62,301 bases of DNA from positions 1 to 62,301 of the forward strand of contig JBMOQW010000021.1 of NCBI GenBank assembly GCA_049322515.1. Reading direction: 5' to 3'. The notes below the pieces were generated by a model. The model ran no database searches. It saw only the letters and a list, made by a program, of their open reading frames with translations, and had not been told where the DNA came from. Each line of letters starts with the position of its first letter. Position 1 is the first letter of the stretch. Below, one piece after another: positions 43,857-52,020 of this stretch. Source of the DNA: Parasulfuritortus sp049322515 (GTDB lineage: Bacteria > Pseudomonadota > Gammaproteobacteria > Burkholderiales > Thiobacillaceae). The position numbers and the translations under genes are program-made.

Positions 43857-46800
43857 ATGCTGCGCATCGCGGTGTTCGTGGGGTGGGCGCTGTGCCTGGT
43901 GATGCCGGCCGGGGCGGCGCTGACCGAGGCCCTGCCCCAGGTGCAGGGCACGCGCCGGATCGTCCTGGAACAACTCGACCGGCTGCTGATGGCCGACCCC
44001 GCCTTGCAAGTCATCGGCCAGGGCTCGTGGCTGCGTCCGGTCGGCCAGTCGACCCGGGGCCCGATCTCGCGGGCCTATGCCGACCCGCTCCTGGGCGGCA
44101 CCTCCGACCACGACTTGCGCCTGGTCATGAAGGGCAAGGACCAGGCCATCGCACACCGCTGGCGACTGGCCCAGGATCGACTGCGCGACGGCATCCGGTC
44201 GCTGTTCCCGAAGCATGCCAGTGCCCAGGCGATCGAGCAGACCCTGATCAAGTACGGCTTCCAGCCGGCCCAGGCCAAGGCGCTGGCGCGCCAGGGCGGT
44301 GAGGCCATCGTCAGCAAGATATTGCAGAGCGTGAACCTGTACGCGCCGCCCCAGCTGATGCGCGAGGTGGTGAACGACAAGACCGCGGCGGCGGTGTTCC
44401 GGAAGCTCGGTTCGGTGCCCAACCTGGGCGGCCGCCTGATCGAGGGCGTCTGGGGCGAGGGCACCACGGCGGCGATCCAGGAATTCGAGGCCGGCGGGCG
44501 CTTGTTCTGGAACTCCGGCAAGGGCGTCCGGGCCGGCTTCGTCGACCTGGTGCACCTGGCCGAGGGCCAGGGCCGCTATACCTTGGGTGGCGCCGCCAAC
44601 CTGTCCGCCCAGTGGGCGGAAAAGGCGCTCGAAGCGCTGCACGAGGGTGATCCCGAGCTGGTCGCCAAATATCTCAAGCGACTCAAGTCGACCCTCAACC
44701 TGGCGGCCCGGAAAGGCAACCTGTCGGCCGGCGCCTTGAGCGAGACCTTCGGCCAGCTGGACGACCTCATCGCCCAGGCCGGGCGCGGCCAGCTCAACCT
44801 GGGCCAGGCCCAGCGCTTCATCAAGGGCGCCCGCATGCAGGCCTCGCTGCTCGGCCAGCTGGCGCGACATCCGGGGACCACCGACCGGCAGATCCTGATG
44901 GCGATCCTCGACCCACGCGCGCCGAGCCGGTATGGCAAGCTCGGCGAATGGTTCCGCCGGACCTGGGAAACCGCCGACAACTGGGTGCTGTTCGAGCGCA
45001 CCCTGCAAGGCGTGTTCCTCGTCTATTCGACCTGGCAGACCGCCGGCACCTGGGGCGAGCGGGGCATGGAGACCGCCTTGCGCCAGGCTGGCGTGGAAGT
45101 GGCGATGCTGGCCTCGCTGCCGGTCGGCGCCGTCACCCTGCTCGCCAACCACATGATCGAGACGGCCAAGGAAGCCGGCTACGACATGGCGGTGCGCGCC
45201 CAGGAGTGGGAACACTTCCTGGCCGGCATTTCCTCGGTCAAGGGCTTCGAGGGCTTCAGCCGCAAGGAGATGAGCATCCGGCAGCTGGCGCTCACCCTGG
45301 CTTCGCCGGACGAGGTGCGCCGGGCGGTGGAAAGCCAGGCCACGCATATCTCGATGCTGCGCGACACTGGCGTGCCGGAAAGCGAGGTCGGCCGGGAGAA
45401 ACGGGCCGGCGTCTGGCAGGCCCTGGTGGCGCGCATGACGCCCATTGTCACCGCCGAATGGCTGCGCGAACGCAGGAACGTCATGGTCGAGTACATCGAC
45501 CTGGCCCTGGAGCTCGATGCCCTGATGGAAAAGGCGGTGCTCCGCGCCGTGGTCCAGCCGCAGCCGGCCGAAGCCGAAGACGGCAGCGGCGCCCGGGTCA
45601 CCCTGCGCCTGGACAGCAGCGTCGATCCACGCGAGATGCGCGACCTGCTGCGCCGCATGGAGGACCGCATCCGGCCGCTCGGGGGCACCAAGCACCTGGT
45701 CTACTTCAGCTATTGGGGCGAGGTGACCTGGACCTGCCACGGCCAGAAGCAGGTGCTCAAGGCCTATGTCGGCCTGGACGACCTGTTCGCGCCGGTGCAA
45801 TGCACGCTGCCTGGCCGCGGCAACTATCCGGTCGAGGCAAGTTTCCGGCTCAAGGTGGACATCAGCGTGGGCGGTGGCGCCGGCGAGGCGTTCGACGTGC
45901 TCGATGCCCAGGGCCTGCTGGAGCGCGACTTTCAGCGCGTCGTGAAAGGCAACGTGGATGTCGTCACCCGCGCCCGCGCGGTGGTCGAACCGTTGGCCCA
46001 GGCCCGCCTCGCCATGCCCACCGAGCTGATGGCGGGCGAGACCTTCAAGCTGTCCTGGGATCGCGCCGAGACCCCGGCCTTCAAGCCCGGCCGCTACCGG
46101 GTCATGCTGCTGCCGCGCGGCACCCGGCTGACCGAGCAGGATTTCCTGACCCTGTCGTTCGACCCCAGTGGTCGACCCGGCGGCGTGTTCAAGTATCCGG
46201 TCGAGGTGGTCTCAGAGCAGGTCACCGAGCGCCGCATCGACATCGAGGTCCAGGCGCCCCAAGTGCAGGACATCGAGCACCCGGAAGACCTGGATCTGGC
46301 CTTCATCTTCCTGGACGGCGCCGCCAGCCTGTCCAGCCAGCTCGACCAGGCCATGGCTGACCTGGCCAAGGCCGAGCGCGAGATGGAAGAATTCGAACGC
46401 AAGCTGGAGGCGATGCCGGATGCGGAGCGGGAGAAAATCCTGCGCGAGATGGAAGAGGCCATGGCGCGCGCCGAGGCCGCGCCGCCGCCCGATCTGCCTG
46501 AACCCGATCCCGGCCAAGCCCCGGTCGCAGCCGGCACGGTACGTGCGGTGCCGGTGACCGTGCGGCCGATCCAGATCGCGACCGACGTGCCGTCCGGCTG
46601 GCAGCAGGTCGACGACGGCCGGGTCAACTGGCGCGAGTTCACCCTGGAAGAAAATAGTCCGCGCAAGGGCAATCATGTCTACGCCAAGGCGAGCTTCGCC
46701 ATGCGCGTCAACCATACCGACCAGGCGCTCAACGCCCTCGCCGAGGAACATTTCAATTTCAGCAAGCGCCAGGGCGAAGCGCCGCGCGTGACCCCGATCC

Positions 46801-47387
46801 GGCTCGGTCGCTTCGAGGGCGAGATCGTGCGCTGGCCACCGCGCCCGGTCGAGATGCCGGAACGCTACGGCGCCCGAGCCCAGGCCTTCCTGAAGCACGG
46901 CCGGGTGCAAGTGGCCATCGACTACCACGTTGAAACCGTGGGTTTCCTGGAAGTCATCACCGACGAACAAGGACGCAAGATCGTGGTCTACGACACCCGG
47001 CCCGAGGCGGCGGACCGCTTCCAAGGCCTGCGCGACGAGGTGGAAGCCATGTTGGCCACCCTCAAGGTGGGCCACCAATCAGCTGGGCCGTCCTCTTCGG
47101 TGGCCCCTGCGGCGCCGGCCCGGACCGCCAGCGAGGACCCCTACGTCCGCCTGGTCGCCGCCAAGACCGAGGCCGAGCCGGGCGAATTCGTCGAGATCAA
47201 GGCGGTGCTGGAAAACGCCCGGGGTGACGAAGGCGAACTGCGCTACGAATGGGGCGGCAACCATGCCGGCGACGGCGACACGGTGACCTTCTTCGCCTCC
47301 GACCCGGGCGCGTACGACATCACCGTGATCGTGCGCGGGACGAAGGGCGTGGTCGGCGCGACTTCGGTGCCGATCCGGGTGCGTTGA
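43857..47387 (+). CDS. Large exported protein of unknown function
   Basis: A 1176-residue protein with a Sec signal (MLRIAVFVGWALCLVMPAGA). Residues 35-95 include GGTSDHDLRLVMKG, a hint of an acidic catalytic motif that I cannot assign. Residues 100-560 are mainly helical and residues 828-878 a strong charged coiled coil (EREMEEFERKLEAMPDAERE), followed by a Pro-rich linker. The last 80 residues resemble a PKD/Ig-like domain (DPGAYDITVIVRGTKG). ATG 43857 follows GAGGATGAC. The last 67 bases are duplicated at 48831. No known family was recognised; a cell-envelope role is likely. Confidence 0.7.
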   Translation: MLRIAVFVGWALCLVMPAGAALTEALPQVQGTRRIVLEQLDRLLMADPALQVIGQGSWLRPVGQSTRGPISRAYADPLLGGTSDHDLRLVMKGKDQAIAHRWRLAQDRLRDGIRSLFPKHASAQAIEQTLIKYGFQPAQAKALARQGGEAIVSKILQSVNLYAPPQLMREVVNDKTAAAVFRKLGSVPNLGGRLIEGVWGEGTTAAIQEFEAGGRLFWNSGKGVRAGFVDLVHLAEGQGRYTLGGAANLSAQWAEKALEALHEGDPELVAKYLKRLKSTLNLAARKGNLSAGALSETFGQLDDLIAQAGRGQLNLGQAQRFIKGARMQASLLGQLARHPGTTDRQILMAILDPRAPSRYGKLGEWFRRTWETADNWVLFERTLQGVFLVYSTWQTAGTWGERGMETALRQAGVEVAMLASLPVGAVTLLANHMIETAKEAGYDMAVRAQEWEHFLAGISSVKGFEGFSRKEMSIRQLALTLASPDEVRRAVESQATHISMLRDTGVPESEVGREKRAGVWQALVARMTPIVTAEWLRERRNVMVEYIDLALELDALMEKAVLRAVVQPQPAEAEDGSGARVTLRLDSSVDPREMRDLLRRMEDRIRPLGGTKHLVYFSYWGEVTWTCHGQKQVLKAYVGLDDLFAPVQCTLPGRGNYPVEASFRLKVDISVGGGAGEAFDVLDAQGLLERDFQRVVKGNVDVVTRARAVVEPLAQARLAMPTELMAGETFKLSWDRAETPAFKPGRYRVMLLPRGTRLTEQDFLTLSFDPSGRPGGVFKYPVEVVSEQVTERRIDIEVQAPQVQDIEHPEDLDLAFIFLDGAASLSSQLDQAMADLAKAEREMEEFERKLEAMPDAEREKILREMEEAMARAEAAPPPDLPEPDPGQAPVAAGTVRAVPVTVRPIQIATDVPSGWQQVDDGRVNWREFTLEENSPRKGNHVYAKASFAMRVNHTDQALNALAEEHFNFSKRQGEAPRVTPIRLGRFEGEIVRWPPRPVEMPERYGARAQAFLKHGRVQVAIDYHVETVGFLEVITDEQGRKIVVYDTRPEAADRFQGLRDEVEAMLATLKVGHQSAGPSSSVAPAAPARTASEDPYVRLVAAKTEAEPGEFVEIKAVLENARGDEGELRYEWGGNHAGDGDTVTFFASDPGAYDITVIVRGTKGVVGATSVPIRVR

Positions 47388-47389
47388 GC
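47323..47389 (+). repeat. 67-bp direct repeat, copy 1 (3' end of the large exported gene)
   Basis: These bases, including the stop codon of the 43857 gene, recur at 48831-48897 with 65 of 67 identities. Here the coding sequence is intact. Confidence 0.9.
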
Positions 47390-47682
47390 ACGCCGGAGCA
47401 AGATTTGCCTCCGATGACCCGGCTTGCTAGGCGGGGGCCGAGGCCAACGCGAGCAGTATTTCCCACAAACCCAACAAGATTTTCATATCAACCCCCTTCA
47501 GATTCCGGGTTTGCCCGAACGTATCACCGCGTAGGTGGGGCCGAGGCACGAAACCCAACACGCCTGCGCAGCATTGAAATATTGGTCTTCCTTCGTCAGC
47601 CCAACGCGCTGGCGGCGCTCGCGAGCAAGCCCGCTCCAGAATGGCGTTGCCAAACCAGTGCGCACTGGATCAAGCGTCGGAT
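47390..47682. other. Non-coding remnant region
   Basis: No gene is supported in these 293 bases. They hold a relic of the MITE-like repeat (47529-47560) and short frames without recognisable protein matches. The stretch separates the intact end of the large gene from the truncated antitoxin. Confidence 0.6.
47529..47560 (+). repeat. Relic of the MITE-like repeat
   Basis: GCGTAGGTGGGGCCGAGGCA and the 12 bases after it match the reverse complement of the right end of the element at 47935-48034 at 28 of 32 positions. It is an isolated half copy. Confidence 0.7.
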
Positions 47683-47925
47683 TCAATTCGGGCGCGATGC
47701 CTTGTACAGCGCCTCGCGGGTAAACCCGGATGCCTTGGCGATATCGCTCATGCCGCGCGCGATGTCGCCGAGCGCCGCAGCCAGCAAGGCCGGGTCATTT
47801 ACTCTCAGGAAGCCCGTCAGATAGGCGGCGATCGACGCCTCGTTATCAAGGGAGGGCGTGGCGTCGAAATCGGGCAGATTCTCAAGCCAAATCATGAATA
47901 TGGGTAGCGGTTCGGGCGTCGCCAT
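47683..47925 (-). pseudogene. Truncated HigA-like (HI1420-type) antidote gene
   Basis: An 80-residue frame. SLDNEASIAAYLTGFLRVND, then DPALLAAALGDIARGMSDIA and ASGFTREALYKASRPN match the addiction-module antidote family, which normally continues about 20 residues after YKA with the second part of its helix-turn-helix domain. Here the frame stops at once, so the DNA-binding domain is cut. No RelE/HigB-like toxin is adjacent on either side. It is probably a decayed remnant; a functional short protein is less likely. Confidence 0.7.
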
Positions 47926-47934
47926 GAACCAACT

Positions 47935-48034
47935 GCGTAGGTTCGATTACATTGCGTCAGGTTGATGAGCAGGAAGCCCAACATCCCACAGTGCCATCGT
48001 CTTGTTGGGCTGCGTGCCTCAGCCCAACCTACGC
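47935..48034. mobile_element. MITE-like element with 9-bp terminal inverted repeats
   Basis: Ends GCGTAGGTT (47935-47943) and AACCTACGC (48026-48034) are perfect inverted repeats about 100 bp apart. Inside is a second arm pair, AAGCCCAACA and TGTTGGGCT. The GTAGGTTGGGC...GCCCAACCTAC pattern is common as a scattered intergenic repeat in proteobacteria. The right end supplies the last codon and the TAG stop of the antitoxin gene at 48029. No transposase is encoded. Confidence 0.65.
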
Positions 48035-48268
48035 GATTTCATCCCCCGCCACCGGCGCCACATCCGGTGCCTGTTCCAGGATGGCCAGGTAGGCCGCCAC
48101 ATCCGCGTTCTCGCCGCGCTGGGCGAAGAACTTCGCGGTTTCCATGGCCGAAACTTTCTCCGCGATGGCGGAAACAAAAAACTGGTTCATCGAGGTGTTG
48201 TCCGCTTCCGCCAGACGGCGCGCGGCGCTGAGCAGCGAATCGGGCACACGCAGGGCATAGTTGCTCAT
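48029..48268 (-). CDS. RHH-type antitoxin, partner of the PIN toxin
   Basis: A 79-residue protein opening MSNYALRVPDSLLSAARRLA, then EADNTSMNQFFVSAIAEKVS, a ribbon-helix-helix pattern of HicB/Arc-like antitoxins, with an acidic tail. It lies downstream of its toxin with a 4-bp ATGA overlap and AGGAG before its start, the reverse of the usual antitoxin-first order. Its stop codon comes from the edge of the MITE-like element, so the C-terminus may have been altered by insertion. Confidence 0.82.
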   Translation of the reverse strand: MSNYALRVPDSLLSAARRLAEADNTSMNQFFVSAIAEKVSAMETAKFFAQRGENADVAAYLAILEQAPDVAPVAGDEIA

Positions 48269-48693
48269 GAGGATCTCCTAGTGGCCAGCCATTGGGCCGG
48301 CGTCAACAGTTCAATACCAAAACGGTTGGCGGCGGGTTTGAAATCCTGGATATTGAACGTCACCAGCCCATCCGCGCGCCCATTCACCGCCGTTTCCAAC
48401 ACCATCTCGTCCCCCGCATCCCGCAATTGGGGCCGCCACAGGTAATGCAGATGCACCGGCACACCAAACCTCGCCCACACCGCCAGCACGGTGTCGATGC
48501 GCTCGTGGCTCAGCCCATGCACCGCCTGGCGTTCCGGCCGTTTCAGTACCGCCTCGTACTCCAGAAACAACGGCACAGACAGCAGCAGAGCGAAGCGGCG
48601 TTCCGGCACCAACCCCAGCAACCGGTTGGAAGCCCCATGGCGATTTTGCAAGCCGGCGACGATGACATTGGTATCCAGAACGATACGTTGCAT
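48265..48693 (-). CDS. PIN-family toxin (COG1569 type)
   Basis: A 142-residue PIN protein: MQRIVLDTNVIVAGLQNRHG with the first Asp, SVPLFLEYEAVLKRPE with the central Glu, and DAGDEMVLETAVNGRAD and VTFNIQDF with the C-terminal acids. It is expected to cleave RNA. The ATG at 48693 was chosen because the family begins here; no good ribosome binding site is visible and an upstream ATG at 48741 is possible. It pairs with the antitoxin at 48029. Confidence 0.85.
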   Translation of the reverse strand: MQRIVLDTNVIVAGLQNRHGASNRLLGLVPERRFALLLSVPLFLEYEAVLKRPERQAVHGLSHERIDTVLAVWARFGVPVHLHYLWRPQLRDAGDEMVLETAVNGRADGLVTFNIQDFKPAANRFGIELLTPAQWLATRRSS

Positions 48694-49145
48694 GAAGGAA
48701 GCAGGTGAACCCGGAATTGATGTTTGAAGTCTAGCAAACATAATATTGCCGGCGATATCTAAATATTCGCATCACGACGACCTCTCAAAAGCGACTTCCC
48801 TCACCCAGACGGGCTGTCCCATAGGTTGGGCCGTGATCGTGCGCGGGACGAAGGGCCTGGTCGGCGCGACTTAGGTGCCGATCCGGGTGCGTTGAGCTTG
48901 CCGGTACACGGTTCGCACGGTCATCCCCGCGAGCCGTGCGAGAGGCTGGGGGAGAGGGAATGGCGTAAATCGACCCGGACGTCCGCCTGGGCTGTGGCAT
49001 CGCACCGTGCCGACCGTTTGGTAGCTTCGAGGGTCGGCAACGAACCTTGAGCCGTCATTGAGGAGGTTGTGCTTTCACCTCAACCAGCCACAATCGACCG
49101 TGCGCTATGCTTCAGCCTTCTTAACGGAAGCACGAGAAGTTTTCC
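48694..49145. other. Intergenic region with gene-end duplicate
   Basis: These 452 bases carry no supported gene. They contain the 67-bp second copy of the end of the large exported gene (48831-48897), directly preceded by ATAGGTTGGGC, which matches the inner edge of the MITE-like repeat. The rest (48900-49145) shows nothing I could assign except the upstream region of the PaiB-like gene. Confidence 0.6.
48831..48897 (+). repeat. 67-bp direct repeat, copy 2 (degenerate gene end)
   Basis: 65 of 67 bases match 47323-47389. One difference turns a TCG serine codon into TAG, so the copy cannot code for the same C-terminus. It is a remnant of duplication or of a past second gene copy. Confidence 0.9.
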
Positions 49146-49778
49146 ATGTATATCCCCTCCAGTTTCAGGGAAAGCAGGATCGAACGACTGCACGACTTGA
49201 TTGTGAAGCACCCTCTTGGCCTGCTGATTACACATGGCGATACCGGACTTGAGGCTTCACCCATTCCGTTTCTTCTTTATGCAGATGAAGGCAAGCACGG
49301 CATACTTCGCGCTCACTTGGCCAAGGCAAATCCTCACTGGAAGTCGCTTGCGGGACATGCCGAGTGCTTGGTCGTTTTTCAAGGGCCAGATGGCTACGTC
49401 ACACCGTCGTGGTATCCAAGCAAAGCAGAAACTCACAAGGTCGTCCCGACATGGAACTACGCGACAGTGCAGGTCTGGGGTCATGCTGCTGTGATCGAAG
49501 ATCCAGCATGGCTGAGGCGGCAACTGGACGACCTGACAGCCGATCAGGAAATGTTGCGGCCCCAACCGTGGTCGGTTAGCGATGCGCCAACGGATTACAT
49601 CGCTACCCAGATGAAAGCAATTATCGGCATCGAGATACCGATCAACCGAATCGACGGAAAGTGGAAGATGAGCCAGAACAAGGATAACGCCGATCGAGAA
49701 GGCGTCATTGCCGGTATGCGTTCAGACACAGACCCACATAGAAATATTCGGGCTGCCGAAGTGGTCGAGAAAATTTAG
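49146..49778 (+). CDS. FMN-binding negative regulator, PaiB family
   Basis: A 210-residue protein of the PaiB/FMN-binding split-barrel family: MYIPSSFRESRIERLHDLIV, HPLGLLITHGDTGLEASPIP, GPDGYVTPSWYPSKAETHKV and VPTWNYATVQVWGHAAVIED. PaiB of Bacillus represses protease and sporulation genes; the role here is unknown and a flavin-dependent enzyme is possible. GC content looks somewhat lower than in neighbours, which hints at transfer. No clear ribosome binding site precedes the ATG. Confidence 0.88.
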   Translation: MYIPSSFRESRIERLHDLIVKHPLGLLITHGDTGLEASPIPFLLYADEGKHGILRAHLAKANPHWKSLAGHAECLVVFQGPDGYVTPSWYPSKAETHKVVPTWNYATVQVWGHAAVIEDPAWLRRQLDDLTADQEMLRPQPWSVSDAPTDYIATQMKAIIGIEIPINRIDGKWKMSQNKDNADREGVIAGMRSDTDPHRNIRAAEVVEKI

Positions 49779-49947
49779 GTCCAGAGACTGCAAAGAGGCG
49801 ACCGCCGCCAGATTGAATCCGGGAAGCAGACCTTCCTATGGATCAGGTCGAAGACCTGGCTGTGCCCCGGTCGGGGCTGACGAGCTTGATGGTCACGTTG
49901 GGTGCGATTCAGTGTCCAAATGGGTGGATATTCCGCATCTGGGCTGA

Positions 49948-52020
49948 TCAGCGCACCTCGAACTCCACTTGGTCGAGTTCCTGGCCGGTGCCGTCGAGCA
50001 GGCGTACCCGGTGCCGGCCGCGCGTGACCGGCCAGTCGGGTGTGGCCAGCGGGGCGTCGTCGAGCAGCCAGCGGCTGTCGGCGGGCGCGTCGGTGGCATG
50101 CAGGCGCAGGCGCTGGTGGCTGAGGGGAATGTCGGGGTCGAAGGCTAGGATGTCGCCGTCGGCCGGCTGGACGATGGCGGCCGGCGGCCGAGCCACCGGC
50201 CAGACCGGCGCGCCGGGTTCGGTGCCGGCGATGAACCACTCCTGGCGGGCCGCTTCCTCGGGCGGCTTCACCGCCATGCGCACCAGGCCGGCCGGCGGCT
50301 TGGGCGGGCGCGACGGCGACCCGGCGTGCAGTCGTTCCATGATCTGGCGCCAGACCGGCGCGGCGCCGCTGACACCGGAGACGTCGTGCATCGGCGCGCC
50401 GGAGAAATTGCCGATCCAGACGCCGACCGTGTAGCGGTCGGTAAAGCCCACGCACCAGTTGTCGCGCATGTCCTTGCTGGTCCCGGTCTTGACCGCGCTC
50501 CACCAGGGCGTGGCCAGGACGTTCTCCAGGCCGAAGGTGCCGGCGCGTGCGCCCCGGTCGGACAGGATGTCGGCGACGATGTAGGCGGCGCCGGCTTCGA
50601 TCACCCGCGGGCGCCGGTCACTGGGGCCGAGCAGGCTGAGGTCGCCGTGCTTGCCCAGGTTGGCGAGCGTACGATAGGCATTGACCAGTTCCCACAGGCT
50701 GACATCCAGGCTGCCCAGGGCCAGGGCCGGGCCGTAGAAGTCGGCGGCTTCGGTCAGCCCGGCGAAGCCGAGGTCGGCCAGGCGCTCGACGAACAGGTCG
50801 GGGCCGACCAGGGCCAGGGTACGCACTGCCGGGATGTTGAGCGAGCCGGCCAGGGCCGGGCGCACGCTGGCCAGGCCGCGAAAGCGCCGGTCGTAGTTTT
50901 CCGGCGCGTAGCTGCCGCCCGGCGTGGCCAGGGCCAGGGGGGTGTCCTCCAGCGGCGAAGCGGCGGTGAGATAGCGACGTTCCAGGGCCAGTGCGTAGAG
51001 GAAAGGCTTCAAGGTGGAACCGGCCTGGCGCCGGGCCTGGACGCCATCGTTTTCCGGCGAGCTTGAACTCGATCCGCTGCGGCTGACATAGGCCAGGACC
51101 TCGCCCGTGCGGTTGTCGACGACCAGGGCGGCGGCGTCTTCGACCTGGTGTTCCGCGAGCAGGCGCAACTGGCTGTCGAGCAGTTCCACCACGCTGCGTT
51201 GCAGGCCGGCATCGAGCGTGGTGGTCAGGCTTTGGCCGGGTTGGCCGAGCAGGCGGGCGGCCAACGGCGGCGCCAGGTTGGCGGCCGGCACGATGGGATG
51301 GCGGCCGGTCAGGGTCTGGCCGGCCAGGCGCTTCAAGTCGCTACAGGCCGGGCCGTCCGGCAGCAGCTTGGCCAGCGCGCAGGCATAGTCGGCGACCTGG
51401 GCCGGCTTGGCGCCCGGCGCGCGGATCAGGGCGGCCAGGATCAGCGATTCGGACAGGTCGAGCCCGGCGGGCCGTTTGTCGTACAGCGCGCGGGCGGCGG
51501 CGTCGATGCCGACCAGGTCGCCCCGAAAACCGGTCAGGTTCAGGTAGGCCTCGAGGATCTGTGCCTTGCTCCAGGCTTCGTCGAGTTCCTGTGCGGCCTG
51601 CATCTGGCGCCATTTCTGCTCGACCGTGCGACGGCCCCACTCCGGCATCAGCTCGGGATCGAGCAGCGCCGCCACCTGCATGGTGATGGTCGAGGCGCCG
51701 CGTGGCCGTTCCGACAGCCAACGGGTGAGCGCTGCCTTGGCGGTGGCCAGCCAGTCGACGCCCCCGTGGTCCAGGAAGCGCCGATCCTCGGCCAGCAGCA
51801 CGGCGGTCTGCATGGCCGGCGAGATGTGCGCCAGCGGGGTCCAGTCGGTGCGCCGTACCTTCGGGTCGATGCGCCGTTCCTGGATCAGCACGCCGTGCCG
51901 GTCGAGCAGGCGGGCCTCGGAGGTTTTCCAGGCGGCGCGCGCCTGCTCGAAGCTGGGCGGCGCGGCCTGGACCGCGCTCGCCAGCCAGAGGACGCTAAGG
52001 CAGAACCACGAAATCCGCAT
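49948..52020 (-). CDS. pbpC: Penicillin-binding protein 1C
   Basis: A 690-residue bifunctional peptidoglycan enzyme: signal sequence, glycosyltransferase domain with catalytic Glu in VLLAEDRRFLDHGGVD (residue about 78), STITMQ motif, and a transpeptidase with AGSTLKPF (Ser near 335) and KTGTS near 511. A C-terminal biPBP domain follows. It starts inside the end of yfhM (26-bp overlap), so it is translated from the same transcript. PbpC and the alpha-2-macroglobulin YfhM work together in the periplasm. Confidence 0.95.
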   Translation of the reverse strand: MRISWFCLSVLWLASAVQAAPPSFEQARAAWKTSEARLLDRHGVLIQERRIDPKVRRTDWTPLAHISPAMQTAVLLAEDRRFLDHGGVDWLATAKAALTRWLSERPRGASTITMQVAALLDPELMPEWGRRTVEQKWRQMQAAQELDEAWSKAQILEAYLNLTGFRGDLVGIDAAARALYDKRPAGLDLSESLILAALIRAPGAKPAQVADYACALAKLLPDGPACSDLKRLAGQTLTGRHPIVPAANLAPPLAARLLGQPGQSLTTTLDAGLQRSVVELLDSQLRLLAEHQVEDAAALVVDNRTGEVLAYVSRSGSSSSSPENDGVQARRQAGSTLKPFLYALALERRYLTAASPLEDTPLALATPGGSYAPENYDRRFRGLASVRPALAGSLNIPAVRTLALVGPDLFVERLADLGFAGLTEAADFYGPALALGSLDVSLWELVNAYRTLANLGKHGDLSLLGPSDRRPRVIEAGAAYIVADILSDRGARAGTFGLENVLATPWWSAVKTGTSKDMRDNWCVGFTDRYTVGVWIGNFSGAPMHDVSGVSGAAPVWRQIMERLHAGSPSRPPKPPAGLVRMAVKPPEEAARQEWFIAGTEPGAPVWPVARPPAAIVQPADGDILAFDPDIPLSHQRLRLHATDAPADSRWLLDDAPLATPDWPVTRGRHRVRLLDGTGQELDQVEFEVR

